A stretch of 29,330 nucleotides of DNA. It comes from a virus. The DNA is taken from positions 1 through 29,330 of IMG/VR virus record IMGVR_UViG_3300007539_000134; one strand, written 5' to 3'. Under the pieces are notes generated by a model that worked only from the letters and a program-made list of their open reading frames with translations, was not told where the DNA came from and did not search any database. Numbering within the stretch: position 1 is the stretch's first letter; each line of letters opens with the position of its first letter. Positions 20,614-29,283 of the stretch are shown here, piece after piece. Both the position numbers and the translations under genes were made by a program.

Positions 20614-21726
20614 ATGCCGTGTCCGACTAGTGTTCTTGAAGATCTTCCCGGTGTAGACTCGGCATTAAACCCGGACATCGCGCCCGACTTTGTCGGGCCA
20701 GTTGTGCCGCTTGGGGTCGAACTGCCGCCTCTTGCAGACCCCGTAGTTTTGACTCTGGGTCAATTCGTTTTTGAGCGATTGGAGATCCCAGAGTCCATTA
20801 CGGTTGGGGGCACGCAACGAACCGTGATCCACCAGTTGATCGGCGGGGAGCGTGTAATCGATACGCTTGGTCGAAGCGACCGCGTTCTTAGCTGGTCTGG
20901 TCTGCTGTACGGAGATCGCGCCGAAGCTCGCGCCCAATACCTCGACGGGCTGCGGATTGCAGGGGATGCGCTTACCCTGACGTGGTCTGGGTATCGATAC
21001 TCTGTGATCGTCACAGAGTTCTCTGCCACTTTTGAGCGGAAGTGGCAGATTCCGTACCAGATTGGATGCACGGTCGTGAAGGATCTTGCCGCGAGCGTAA
21101 CTCAAGTTCCGCTTGCCGTTGCGATTTCTGAGACCGGCGCAGGTTTGCAAGAAGCAATCGAGACGGACCTTGCGGACGCTCAGGCGCTTGCGGAAGAGGT
21201 CGAGGATAGCATTCTGACCGATGCCTTGGACGCGGTGGATAGCGCACTTGAGACGGTAAGCGACGTTGCGACGGCGGCCCAGGATGCGATCGACAGCGTC
21301 CTAACCCCAATCGCAACGGCAACGAAGCGCGTCGGAACCTTGGTTAATCAGGCGGCAAACACGGTAGCAAACGTCTCGACCCTTGGAGGGCTTCTGCCGT
21401 CCAACAAAGTCAGCCAAAATGCGTTGGGGCTTGCTTCGCAAGCTAACGGGTTTCTGTCCACGGGGCGGCTCTACAATATTCAAAGCCGCTTGGGCCGGAT
21501 GGACAACGCGCTAAACAACGTCAAGAGTTTGGGCACCATGGTTAAAGACGTCCGCACCGCAGGGGCCAACCTGTTCTGTGCAGCTCGAGACGCTTTCGAC
21601 GACGCTAGCCGCTGGGACGCCATAGCCGCAGTCAACAATCTGACCGATCCGTTTGTAGACGGCGTTTCGACGCTCAAGATCCCACTCTCCGCGCCCGACA
21701 ACGGTGGGGTTTTGGGCAATGGCTAG
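20614..21726 (+). CDS. Tail/baseplate protein between tape measure and hub
   Basis: A 370-residue protein starting at ATG 20614, after AAGGTG. Residues 40-175 are a beta-rich domain (LGQFVFERLEIPESITVGGT, GRSDRVLSWSGLLYGD, ALTLTWSGYRYSVIVTEFSA). The pattern recalls P2 gpU/Mu DNA-circularisation-type tail proteins, which start the tube at the baseplate. Residues 190-370 are helical, Ala/Asp-rich and probably coiled (AEEVEDSILTDALDAVDSAL). The position just before the gpD-like hub fits. Family assignment is tentative. Confidence 0.6.
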   Translation: MPCPTSVLEDLPGVDSALNPDIAPDFVGPVVPLGVELPPLADPVVLTLGQFVFERLEIPESITVGGTQRTVIHQLIGGERVIDTLGRSDRVLSWSGLLYGDRAEARAQYLDGLRIAGDALTLTWSGYRYSVIVTEFSATFERKWQIPYQIGCTVVKDLAASVTQVPLAVAISETGAGLQEAIETDLADAQALAEEVEDSILTDALDAVDSALETVSDVATAAQDAIDSVLTPIATATKRVGTLVNQAANTVANVSTLGGLLPSNKVSQNALGLASQANGFLSTGRLYNIQSRLGRMDNALNNVKSLGTMVKDVRTAGANLFCAARDAFDDASRWDAIAAVNNLTDPFVDGVSTLKIPLSAPDNGGVLGNG

Positions 21727-23218
21727 CCGCGCCCGCAAGCCGTCTGCCTATGTCAAGGTCAACGGCACTAAGCTCTCTGGGCTGATTTCTTGCGAAGTGG
21801 ACATGAATCAGCATCACAAAGCCGACAAGTGGCATTGCGTGTTCGCGCTTCGGGCCGCAAAAGCGTGGGGAATCGAGGAGTGGACCTCGGAAGATCACTA
21901 TCGGTTTCAGATCTACCTTGGCGAGCAGAACTTTGAGAGATTGATCTTGACGGGCGACGCCGATTCGATTGACGTAGATCCAGTTAGCGGGACGGTAAAA
22001 GCGATGGGCCGAGATCTGACGGCTTCGTTTGTGGAGAACACGACCAAGCAGAACCTACCCAACTGGACGGTTGCAAAACTTATTCAGACATTGGCGAAGA
22101 TGCACGGCCTGACGGCTACCGTTGTGATGGCTAGATCAAGTCCAATTTCGGCGCAATTTCTATCGAAGCTACAGCAGCGGATTGGAGCGTTTTTCGACCG
22201 CGATACCGACGAGGCTACAGACTACCCAACCCATTGGGACATGCTTTGCTTTCTTGCCCAGCGTGTCGGAGCCACGGTCTATGTGAAAAACAAGCGGCTA
22301 CATTTTGTCGAGCAAAGTAGTCTAGGGTCGTCTCACCAGTGGCGCTTGGAGTGGTATCCTCCAAGCCCCGGACAAAGCTCGGTAAAGTCGAACGTCACCT
22401 CGCTCCAGTTCGGTCGTGCTCTCCCGGTGGCTGGGGAGGTCGTTTTTCAGGTCATCAGCCACAACCCCAACGTCCCTGCCGCTCCGATCATTGCAACGGT
22501 GCGCGGGTTCCACGTTGGCGCTGGGGGGCGTTTTGCTGCGGAGCAAGCGCGAAACAGCGAACAGATACCTGTATTGCAGATCGGCCCGAACGGCCAAACC
22601 GTCAGCGACTCGTTGATTGTGCCGGGGGGCTATGACCAGGCTGCCATGAGCCAAGCCGCAGAAACCCAGGTTCTGGGGCAAGAGGGTCAATACACTCAGA
22701 CGATAGTTACTCCCGCCAGCGCCTACTCAGACAACTTGACGCGCACGGCTAATTCTCGAAAACCGTTCAAGCGAGTCTTCACCCAGGAGATCCCTGGGTT
22801 GACCTTGGACATCGCGTTGAGTCACGCGCAGTCTATGCTCGACAAGATCATGCGCCAGGAACGCACCATGACGTTTTTTGCCCCTGGCGACGAGTATTTG
22901 GATTGCGAAAGCGCAATCAAAGTCAACGGCATCGCGTCGGAGCTGGACGGCACCTATCTGCCCGACAAAATCACGCACTTCTGGTCGCTTGATCGAGGGT
23001 ATCTAATGAGCGTCGAGGCCCGCAAAAACCCCGTCGCTATTCAGGCCACGATCCCTGGGGCGTATCAGGTTTGGGGGCCTGTCCCGACAGAACAAACCAT
23101 CGAAGGATTGGTGTCGCCAGAAAGCTGGTGGGATTCGGCGGCGGCGGCCAGTGCCGTCTCCACAGGATCGATTGGCGCTGATACGGTTTTTGGAGACGAC
23201 AATGAACTCATCAGTTAG
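21719..23218 (+). CDS. Baseplate hub protein (late control D-like)
   Basis: A 499-residue protein. ATG 21719 is chosen (overlapping the previous stop by 8 nt); a GTG at 21704 would add only five residues. The sequence opens MASRARKPSAYVKVNGTKLS, then a gp27/gpD-like part with LTGDADSIDVDPVSGTVKAM, GRDLTASFVENTT and NWTVAKLIQTLAKMHGLTAT, the motif set of phage D proteins. Later, ALSHAQSMLDKIMRQERTMT and the AIKVNGIASELDGTYLPDKI region correspond to the C-terminal hub domain. It forms the trimeric hub beneath the tube and carries the spike encoded next. Confidence 0.85.
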   Translation: MASRARKPSAYVKVNGTKLSGLISCEVDMNQHHKADKWHCVFALRAAKAWGIEEWTSEDHYRFQIYLGEQNFERLILTGDADSIDVDPVSGTVKAMGRDLTASFVENTTKQNLPNWTVAKLIQTLAKMHGLTATVVMARSSPISAQFLSKLQQRIGAFFDRDTDEATDYPTHWDMLCFLAQRVGATVYVKNKRLHFVEQSSLGSSHQWRLEWYPPSPGQSSVKSNVTSLQFGRALPVAGEVVFQVISHNPNVPAAPIIATVRGFHVGAGGRFAAEQARNSEQIPVLQIGPNGQTVSDSLIVPGGYDQAAMSQAAETQVLGQEGQYTQTIVTPASAYSDNLTRTANSRKPFKRVFTQEIPGLTLDIALSHAQSMLDKIMRQERTMTFFAPGDEYLDCESAIKVNGIASELDGTYLPDKITHFWSLDRGYLMSVEARKNPVAIQATIPGAYQVWGPVPTEQTIEGLVSPESWWDSAAAASAVSTGSIGADTVFGDDNELIS

Positions 23219-23747
23219 AGTTGGGGTCATTGTAGCGGTCGATCTTACGACCTATCGCGCCAAAGTGAAGCTAGTGCCCAGCGGCGTCACGACGGGCTGG
23301 CTTCGCCTCGGCTCAGAGTACGTCGGTGCGGGTTGGGGCTTTTACGCCGCGCCGTCTCTTGGAGATCAGGTTCTGGTTGCTGCGCGCAACGGCAATTTTA
23401 GCGACGCGACCGTCATCAGCCGGGTTTTTGACGCCGTCAACTTTGCAACCCCTACGCCACCTTTGGAGCAAGGTGAGATTCGCATGTCTCATTCGACAGG
23501 CTCGTACTTGCGGTTCATGGCCAGCGGGCATGTGGATCTGGTCGCCGACACGCAACTGAATTTGACTGCGCCAAACTTGGTATTTCAAGGGGATTCCGTT
23601 TTTGCAGGTGACCTTTTGATTTTTGGCGGCGACTTGTCGGTTTCGGCGTTTGGTGGGAACGGCGGCGACGTGACCGTTAGTGGGAATGCAACCGTGGGTG
23701 GAAACGTCGCGGCGACTGGTTCTGTAACGGGATCAAACATCCCTTGA
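23202..23747 (+). CDS. Baseplate spike / assembly protein V-like
   Basis: A 181-residue protein; ATG 23202 is supported by GGAG upstream, while an earlier in-frame start at 23151 would lie deep in the hub gene. The N-terminal OB-fold-like part runs VRVGVIVAVDLTTYRAKVKL and GLGDQ-type SLGDQVLVAARNG, standard for gpV/Mu gp45. The C-terminal third is a Gly/Val/Ser beta-helix pattern (GDVTVSGNATVGGNVAATGS), the membrane-piercing spike. No terminal HxH iron-binding motif is visible. The end is SNIP. Confidence 0.85.
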   Translation: MNSSVRVGVIVAVDLTTYRAKVKLVPSGVTTGWLRLGSEYVGAGWGFYAAPSLGDQVLVAARNGNFSDATVISRVFDAVNFATPTPPLEQGEIRMSHSTGSYLRFMASGHVDLVADTQLNLTAPNLVFQGDSVFAGDLLIFGGDLSVSAFGGNGGDVTVSGNATVGGNVAATGSVTGSNIP

Positions 23748-23756
23748 GGTGGGAAT

Positions 23757-24122
23757 ATGGCGCAACCTTCGCATTGGTGGGGGGAAGACCTCCAGATTGG
23801 CGCTCAGGGCGATCTTCGAGTAGTGCGGGGAACGACTGAGGGCCAGCAAAGGGTTCTTAGGCGCCTGATGACGGCGACCCGCGAGCTATTATTCCACCTG
23901 GATTATGGTGCGGGAGTCCCGCAGTGGGTCGGCCAGCCTATGCGGTTGGCCGAAATTTCAAGCCTTATCCGGTCTCAGCTATATTTAGAGGCGGTCGTGA
24001 GCGATAACCCACGTCCTGTGGTCAAGTTAATTCCTCGCAATGACGGGACGCTTTTTGCGTCTATCAAGTACGAGGACGCGGTGACGGCAGAGACTGAAGT
24101 CCTCACGTTTGAGGTGAGCTAG
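23757..24122 (+). CDS. Baseplate wedge protein gp25/W-like
   Basis: A 121-residue protein; GAGGTGGGA precedes ATG 23757. It contains DLRVVRGTTEGQQRVLRRLM, then LLFHLDYGAGVPQWVGQPMR, the gp25-like signature of DYGxG...G, and a C-terminal strand (TEVLTFEVS). It links sheath to baseplate and starts sheath assembly. It is coupled to the next gene by a 1-nt overlap. Confidence 0.85.
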   Translation: MAQPSHWWGEDLQIGAQGDLRVVRGTTEGQQRVLRRLMTATRELLFHLDYGAGVPQWVGQPMRLAEISSLIRSQLYLEAVVSDNPRPVVKLIPRNDGTLFASIKYEDAVTAETEVLTFEVS

Positions 24123-25309
24123 TGCCGACGCTTGAAACTAAAGACTTCAACACCCTCTTGACGGACCAGGCCACGGCCATGCAAGCGTCGTATGGGTCCG
24201 ACCTAGACCTGACGACCGGCTCAGTTTTGCGCGCGTTGGTCGAGGCCAACGCCACGGTCGCGCTCTGGCTCGAAGCCTTGATCGTGCGCGTCCTACAAAT
24301 GTCTCGAGCTTCGACATCTACGGGGATTGACCTGGACACCTGGGTCGGGGATTTCGGACTGCTTCGCTTGGGGGCCGTTTCGGCGTCGGGCGACGTGACT
24401 CTGACAAGAACCGATGCGACTTCGGATGTCGTAGTCAATATTGGCACTGTAGTACAGACCGACGACGCTTCGACGCAGTTCACGATTGTCGAGGACATCT
24501 CCAATCCGTACTGGGGTTTGTCGGAGGAGACGCTTACCAGCCGCTACGTCATTCCTGCGGGAGTTTTGTCGGCGGACTTTTTGGTCGAGTGCGTAGTTCC
24601 GGGAACGGCGGGCAACGTGCAAGCCAACACGATTGTGCGTCTCGGCTCCTCGATTGGAAGCATCAACTCTGTCACAAACGCGCAAGCGTTTACCAACGGC
24701 TTGGAAGCTGAAACCGACGCGCAACTGCGAGCGCGGTTTTTGGATTTTATCGAGAGTCTGGCTCGAGGGACTCCGCAATCGGTCAAGTACGCAGCCGAAT
24801 CTGTCCAGACGGGCCTAAGAGTGTACGTCGCCGAGAAGGTAGACGCTGCGGGCCTGGCAAAAGAAGGCCACTTTACCTTGGTTGTGGACGACGGCAGCGG
24901 CACTTCTCCAAGCACAACCCTTTTGTCTCAAGTTGGGCTTAATGTGCAGTCCTACACTCCAATTTCGGTCACGTTCGACGTGATTGGGCCGACGTTTGTT
25001 CCGGTAAACGTGGCTGTCGGCGTCAACACCAACACCGATCCAATCAACACAAGCGCGGTTGTTGTGGCGGACATCGAAGAGGCAATACGCGCGCACATTG
25101 GCAGCCTGACTTTGGGCACGACTCTTTACGTCTCAGAACTAGCTCATGTGATCTTTGAGTCGAGCGAGCAAGTGACAAACGTGGTAGTTGATGGGCTGCA
25201 AAGTTTATTAATCAACAGACCCCAGTCCACACCGCAGCAGTCAGACATCACGCCCGCGTTTGATGAGGTTTTGGTAGTCGGGACCATCAGCATAACGGAT
25301 CTAGGCTAA
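24122..25309 (+). CDS. Baseplate J-like wedge protein
   Basis: A 395-residue protein starting at GTG 24122. N-terminal TKDFNTLLTDQATAMQASYG and GSVLRALVEANATVALWLEA are typical for baseplate J proteins. They are followed by RASTSTGIDLDTWVGDFGLL, ETDAQLRARFLDFIESLARG and TPQSVKYAAESVQTG, the standard J/gp47 core. The C-terminus is beta/alpha, with a final domain around DITPAFDEVLVVG. With the gp25-like and gpI-like neighbours it builds the six wedges. Confidence 0.9.
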   Translation: MPTLETKDFNTLLTDQATAMQASYGSDLDLTTGSVLRALVEANATVALWLEALIVRVLQMSRASTSTGIDLDTWVGDFGLLRLGAVSASGDVTLTRTDATSDVVVNIGTVVQTDDASTQFTIVEDISNPYWGLSEETLTSRYVIPAGVLSADFLVECVVPGTAGNVQANTIVRLGSSIGSINSVTNAQAFTNGLEAETDAQLRARFLDFIESLARGTPQSVKYAAESVQTGLRVYVAEKVDAAGLAKEGHFTLVVDDGSGTSPSTTLLSQVGLNVQSYTPISVTFDVIGPTFVPVNVAVGVNTNTDPINTSAVVVADIEEAIRAHIGSLTLGTTLYVSELAHVIFESSEQVTNVVVDGLQSLLINRPQSTPQQSDITPAFDEVLVVGTISITDLG

Positions 25310-26256
25310 TGCTGATTCCAAGCAACGAAACCCAGACGACACCTACGCCATATGCGAGGACAGCGTTTAGCACCCAGAATTATATTGGGTTCGGTACGGG
25401 CGTCCCCATCGTCAACGCGCTTGTTTCTGAGACGATTGGCACCGAAGAAGACGTAATCCGACGGCTTCGGGCTACTTTACCCGGCTCGTGGTTCCCATCT
25501 GAGGACGCGGATCGCCCGGTTTTGAACGCATTGTTGAAAGGGTTAGCGAACCCTTCGGCCCATAACTATGCGTTGTTAACAGGCTTGGTAGACCAACTTC
25601 GCATTGGTTCCGCAACGGGTCCGTACCTGGACCTGATTTTCTACGACTTGTTCGGCAACGAGCTGCCACGCGCCGAGAACGAAGCCGACGCCGGGTATCG
25701 AGAGCGAGGCATCTACCGCCTGTTTCGGCTTAAAAACACTTTTCGGGCAGTAGACGAGGCTTTTGAGCTACTTGTCGGGTACGACACGGGTGCTCCGGGT
25801 GCCCCACGCTGGTCCATCAGCGAATTTCACACTCCCAGCAGTGCCGACCAAAACAATTTTGTGCAAGTGAGCGGCACGCCTTGCTTGCAGTTTGCTGCGG
25901 GCAGTTCTGGTCTGACCACAACCATTGCCAACAACGCGCAGACTGCAACGCCATACAACAGCATCGTCTATCTTAGGCTTCCCCAAACGGTAAATCCTAC
26001 GGCGTCTGCGGGCTACCGACCGCTTTCGTCACCCCTGTCACCGTCGCGAGAGGGGCAGTACCTTAGCCTAAGCGATTGGACAACGAACGGTCCGCCTTCT
26101 GGCGGCACGGCGTACACGACGGCGGGGTCGGCAGGAAAATCTCGGTATTACGACGCCGCGAGCTTGATCCAGCAAATCGTCGAAGACGACATGCTCAAAT
26201 TTATCGAAGACGTTAGACCTGCCGGTTGCACTTTGTGGGTCGTGCTTGAAATTTAG
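25309..26256 (+). CDS. Tail protein I-like wedge protein
   Basis: A 315-residue protein coupled to the J gene (TAATG). The central part, VLNALLKGLANPSAHNYALL then LRIGSATGPYLDLIFYDLFG, and RAENEADAGYRERGIYRLFR agree with the gpI/gp48-type protein, where a new phage tail protein usually reads 'D...A...FG..R...E.D..YR.RI'. Its C-terminal 110 residues are Ser/Thr/Gly-rich and may anchor the fibre encoded next. Position after J and before the fibre supports it. Confidence 0.75.
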   Translation: MLIPSNETQTTPTPYARTAFSTQNYIGFGTGVPIVNALVSETIGTEEDVIRRLRATLPGSWFPSEDADRPVLNALLKGLANPSAHNYALLTGLVDQLRIGSATGPYLDLIFYDLFGNELPRAENEADAGYRERGIYRLFRLKNTFRAVDEAFELLVGYDTGAPGAPRWSISEFHTPSSADQNNFVQVSGTPCLQFAAGSSGLTTTIANNAQTATPYNSIVYLRLPQTVNPTASAGYRPLSSPLSPSREGQYLSLSDWTTNGPPSGGTAYTTAGSAGKSRYYDAASLIQQIVEDDMLKFIEDVRPAGCTLWVVLEI

Positions 26257-26265
26257 AGGGTTCAG

Positions 26266-27537
26266 ATGAAACGCCCAATTATCTACGACGACCAGATCCC
26301 GCTCACGCTGGATCTGCTAGACCAAGCGTACTACTCCCAAGAAGCGGTGGCGTTGCTGCTCGAGTCTGTCCAGCGCGATTCGTTGGCTCGGCGTTACGGC
26401 TTGGAAGTCTACGAGATGAGCAGTCCCGGCCTGGGCGTGACAATCCGGCGCGGCGTCGCAACGGGATTTTTGCCGGAAGAAGCAACGGCCTACGGCTCGA
26501 GGCCAGCGTCCACGACGCAAAATCTGGTTAAGCTGGGGTACAATTCGAGTGACTACACGCTTACTGGCGCGTCTCTCCCTGGAGGGCAACCTGACGCCAC
26601 GGTCTTTGTGGTCGCCACGCTCTCTGAAGTGGACGACGAGCCAGCAATCTTGCCGTACTACGACCCGTCGAATCCTGGCACGGCGTTGTCTGGCCCCGGT
26701 GGCGCAGGAACGCCCCAAGACCGCCGCCGCGTCTGCCAGATCACGTTCTCTTTTGAGTACGGCTCCGGCGCCGCTGCGGAGCCGGTCTTGACCTCCAATC
26801 AGATTCCGCTGGCGAAGTTCTTTATGAACTCTTCGACAACGGAACTTGTTAATTTTAACAACGGCGGGCAAACCAATCAGCAAGAGATTTTGTGGCCGGA
26901 CGATCGCCGACACATTGCGCCCTATGCCGCCCTCCCCGACCAAAATACTTTCACGGGAGACTGCACGTTTACTCAATCTGTTGAGTTGTCTGGCACCGCA
27001 AACCTCGATGTCGGAGGCCGGATCGACGCTGGAAGCGGAATCACCGGCACGACGCTTACGGCCACAAACACGATCAATGCCTCGAACAACATTGCTTCGT
27101 ATGCGGGAGACATCCTAGCGGGGTCGGGGAACTTCATCTCTGGCAACGACGCAACCTCCAAGAACCACATGGTTCGTTTGGGCCAGTTCATCTTTCGCGG
27201 CACACAAAACATGACGGTGGAGAAAGGCTATCTTCGCATCCCCACCGTCAAGGCAAACGGCGCTTCCAATGAAGACTTTATTTTGCAGTGGGGAAAAATT
27301 GAATCAGAGTACATGCAGCCAGGTTCGTTAAACGGCTATGGCGTCGGCAATGATCAGTTTGAGCTGACTTTTCCCAATCGATGCGTAGCGTCGTGGGCGT
27401 CTTGCCATAGTATGGTTTACGGTACGGTACAGACGCCGTATCGCACGGCGTGGATTGGAGACTGCACGACGACTAACATCACGGTGTATTGCGCTCCCTC
27501 AGGAATCGAAACTTTTTGGTGGGCGATTGGATACTAA
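26266..27537 (+). CDS. Tail fibre protein with gp53-like C-terminal domain
   Basis: A 423-residue protein with GAGGG before ATG 26266. The N-terminal 200 residues include MKRPIIYDDQIPLTLDLLDQ and a Gly-rich stretch, probably the baseplate-attachment region. Residues 225-300 are beta-repeat shaft (TANLDVGGRIDAGSGITGTT). The last 120 residues, with DFILQWGKIESE, FELTFPNRC and FWWAIGY at the end, match the putative tail-fibre C-terminal pattern (QWG...FP...AIGY) that forms the receptor-binding tip. No intramolecular-chaperone motif is obvious. No separate fibre-assembly gene follows. Confidence 0.8.
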   Translation: MKRPIIYDDQIPLTLDLLDQAYYSQEAVALLLESVQRDSLARRYGLEVYEMSSPGLGVTIRRGVATGFLPEEATAYGSRPASTTQNLVKLGYNSSDYTLTGASLPGGQPDATVFVVATLSEVDDEPAILPYYDPSNPGTALSGPGGAGTPQDRRRVCQITFSFEYGSGAAAEPVLTSNQIPLAKFFMNSSTTELVNFNNGGQTNQQEILWPDDRRHIAPYAALPDQNTFTGDCTFTQSVELSGTANLDVGGRIDAGSGITGTTLTATNTINASNNIASYAGDILAGSGNFISGNDATSKNHMVRLGQFIFRGTQNMTVEKGYLRIPTVKANGASNEDFILQWGKIESEYMQPGSLNGYGVGNDQFELTFPNRCVASWASCHSMVYGTVQTPYRTAWIGDCTTTNITVYCAPSGIETFWWAIGY

Positions 27538-27539
27538 CC

Positions 27540-27665
27540 GTGGCTCTGTCTCAGATTGTTCCCTTCGTAAACCTCGTCTTGATTGCCGTTTTGGCTTGGG
27601 ACGTGCGTCGGCTTAGACTTGAGCTTCGCAATCACGTCGAGAAGGACCGTCTAGAAGTGCGTTGA
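27540..27665 (+). CDS. 41-residue single-TM protein, lysis-module candidate
   Basis: GTG 27540 to TGA 27665 encodes a peptide reading ALSQIVPFVNLVLIAVLAWD then RRLRLELRNHVEKDRLEVR. One membrane helix (about residues 5-20) is followed by a basic helical tail. The start is 2 nt after the fibre stop and the stop overlaps the next gene's possible TTG start, so it fills the gap exactly. This is consistent with a small pinholin-like or accessory lysis peptide, but function is inference. Confidence 0.55.
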   Translation: MALSQIVPFVNLVLIAVLAWDVRRLRLELRNHVEKDRLEVR

Positions 27666-27670
27666 AACAC

Positions 27671-27865
27671 ATGTCGGAACCGACCAACGATATTCTCGGC
27701 GGTCTGCGCGAAGTGCTGATCATTGTCGGGTCGGGTCTGGTTCTCTGGGCATTCTCGACGGTGCGCGAAATTCTTCGGCGGCTAGGCCAGGACCACGCCA
27801 AAATGTCTGAGCGCATCGCGCGGATTGAAGAGCGCATCGAAGCCGTCTGGAAACCCCGAAGCTGA
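27671..27865 (+). CDS. Small TM plus coiled-coil protein, lysis-module candidate
   Basis: A 64-residue protein from ATG 27671 (a TTG at 27662 is an alternative; neither has a clear ribosome site). A membrane segment (EVLIIVGSGLVLWAFS, about residues 14-29) is followed by a charged coiled coil (ILRRLGQDHAKMSERIARIE, then ERIEAVW). The arrangement resembles XhlA-type or spanin-like accessory lysis proteins in shape only. The stop codon overlaps the endolysin start by 1 nt. Confidence 0.6.
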   Translation: MSEPTNDILGGLREVLIIVGSGLVLWAFSTVREILRRLGQDHAKMSERIARIEERIEAVWKPRS

Positions 27866-28341
27866 TGGCGGGAAACATTGCGTTCGACGCGCGGCAGTTG
27901 CGCGAGTATGTCGTCCGGCCTGTTTTGGTTCGGCTAAACTTGTGGAGTTTGGCGGCAGAGAACCTCGTTGTCGGAACGGCTGTGCATGAGTCCCGTCTTG
28001 ACTACCTCAAGCAACTTGGTCGAGGCCCGGCTTTGGGGATCTGCCAGATGGAGCCTGCAACGCACGACGACATCTGGCAGAACTACCTGGCCTACCATCC
28101 TGGCCTCGCTAGCCGCGTCGAGCAGTTGATTGCGCCGTGGCCCGTCCCCCGCAGCTCTCAACTGGTGAGCAATCTGGCGTATGCTGTGGGCATGTGCCGG
28201 GTCCATTACCGGCGAGTGCCAACTGCTCTCCCCAAAGCCGACGACACTGTCGGTTTGGGCGCCTATTGGAAGACGCACTACAATACCCACCTGGGTGCCG
28301 GAACCGTTGAACAGTTTGTCGAAGCGTACTCCCAGGCGTGA
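27865..28341 (+). CDS. Endolysin with lysozyme/transglycosylase-like fold
   Basis: A 158-residue protein. The motif VGTAVHESRLDYLKQLGRG, with Glu51 after His, and GPALGICQMEPATHDDIWQN give the E...G..Q pattern of lysozyme-superfamily glycosidases, with Glu in the catalytic-acid position. The C-terminal half is helical (SNLAYAVGMCRVHYRRVPTA) and ends with AGTVEQFVEAYSQA. It has no signal peptide, so release depends on a holin, candidates for which flank it. The substrate is peptidoglycan by family, not proven here. Overlaps by 1 nt with the preceding gene. Confidence 0.75.
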   Translation: MAGNIAFDARQLREYVVRPVLVRLNLWSLAAENLVVGTAVHESRLDYLKQLGRGPALGICQMEPATHDDIWQNYLAYHPGLASRVEQLIAPWPVPRSSQLVSNLAYAVGMCRVHYRRVPTALPKADDTVGLGAYWKTHYNTHLGAGTVEQFVEAYSQA

Positions 28342-28348
28342 GCCAGCC

Positions 28349-28561
28349 GTGGCGAGCGTTTTGGCCATCACCGTAACGGTGGGGTTCCTGGCCGTGCTGC
28401 TGGGCGTTTTGCTTCTACCTTTGCCGGACGGATCTCAAGAGATTGTCTGGGCGCTGGTGGGGACGCTTGGGACCGGCTTCGCAATGGTCTTGAGCTACTA
28501 CTTTGGAGCTAGTCGAGGCGGGGACGAGCTTGCGGAGAAAGTCTCAGATCGAGACCGATAG
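28349..28561 (+). CDS. Two-TM holin candidate
   Basis: A 70-residue protein read from GTG 28349. An earlier in-frame start lies inside the endolysin gene and gives a polar extension without sense. TM1 is LAITVTVGFLAVLLGVLLLP and TM2 is VWALVGTLGTGFAMVLSYYF. It ends FGASRGGDELAEKVSDRDR, a short charged tail after YYFG(A/S)S as in many phage holin-like proteins. Location next to the endolysin supports a membrane-permeabilising role. Confidence 0.7.
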   Translation: MASVLAITVTVGFLAVLLGVLLLPLPDGSQEIVWALVGTLGTGFAMVLSYYFGASRGGDELAEKVSDRDR

Positions 28562-28673
28562 GCAGCGTCGCCATCTGCTCGACTGGCAAACGCAAGAGCG
28601 GCGGTTTGCCGTCAATATCGATCTGGTTCCGCTTTTGCGAAGATTTTGGGCGTGGATAAGGAGATCCAAATGA
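28530..28673 (+). CDS. Possible 47-residue basic protein
   Basis: A TTG at 28530 opens a frame ending at TGA 28671-28673, translating as RRKSQIETDRQRRHLLDWQT and QERRFAVNIDLVPLLRRFWA, ending IRRSK. It overlaps the holin end by 32 nt and the next gene by 4 nt (ATGA), a typical coupling arrangement. There is no clear ribosome site and no TM. It fills an otherwise non-coding 108-nt gap. Confidence 0.35.
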   Translation: MRRKSQIETDRQRRHLLDWQTQERRFAVNIDLVPLLRRFWAWIRRSK

Positions 28674-28981
28674 GAAGTGAGGACGTTGTACGCGCAGCGG
28701 CGGTTTTTTTGCCGCTAGTTACGGCGCTGATGCGCGAAGCCGAAACGACCGGCGGGACTGGCACCGAAAAGCGGGAGGCCGTCGCAAACGCTTCGGAGCA
28801 ACTTTACCGACGGTTACAGCAGGGCAACACGGTCAAAGAGCTGAAGGACGTGCCGTGGGAGGCCGTAGCGCCGCTAGTAGTCCCTGCGGTGGGGGGTCTA
28901 ATCTCGATTTTGGCTGGCATGTTTAATCGTCTGATGGGCAAGGTCTGGTCTTTTATCGGTCGCGCCAGAAGCACCCAATGA
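28670..28981 (+). CDS. Small protein with C-terminal hydrophobic segment, lysis-module candidate
   Basis: A 103-residue protein; ATG 28670 follows AAGGAG at a good distance, so the upstream TTG at 28646 is not used. It begins MRSEDVVRAAAVFLPLVTAL and has a middle region REAETTGGTGTEKREAVANA. The C-terminus is hydrophobic (PLVVPAVGGLISILAGMFNR) followed by basic residues (GRARSTQ). This pattern recurs in small proteins beside phage holins. Its precise role is unknown. It overlaps the next gene by ATGA. Confidence 0.65.
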   Translation: MRSEDVVRAAAVFLPLVTALMREAETTGGTGTEKREAVANASEQLYRRLQQGNTVKELKDVPWEAVAPLVVPAVGGLISILAGMFNRLMGKVWSFIGRARSTQ

Positions 28982-29283
28982 CTTTTCTACAAGCTGCCAT
29001 GCGCGCGGTGCGCGTGGCGCGCGAATACACAGACGCCACAGACGATCTGCTCCTCGAGCTTGAGGCGGGTAAGTCGCTGCGCGAGGCGCTTATGACGTTC
29101 GCCCAAGCCACGGCAAACGCCCTCGACGACGAAGTAATCAACTTGCTTCTTTGGGGCTTCGACACGTCTATCGATACTGCGAGTGACCTGGCAAAACTTG
29201 CGACGGACGTATCTGAAACGATTGCACAACTGGGCGCGGATTCCCTCAGTCTGGAGCGTCGCCTTCGGAATCTGATCGACTAG
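28978..29283 (+). CDS. Helical protein of unknown function at end of operon
   Basis: A 101-residue protein starting in an ATGA overlap. It is almost entirely helical: MTFLQAAMRAVRVAREYTDA, DDLLLELEAGKSLREALMTF and LAKLATDVSETIAQLGADSL. No membrane segment, motif or named family is recognised. It is the last gene of the + strand operon in view. Confidence 0.6.
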   Translation: MTFLQAAMRAVRVAREYTDATDDLLLELEAGKSLREALMTFAQATANALDDEVINLLLWGFDTSIDTASDLAKLATDVSETIAQLGADSLSLERRLRNLID

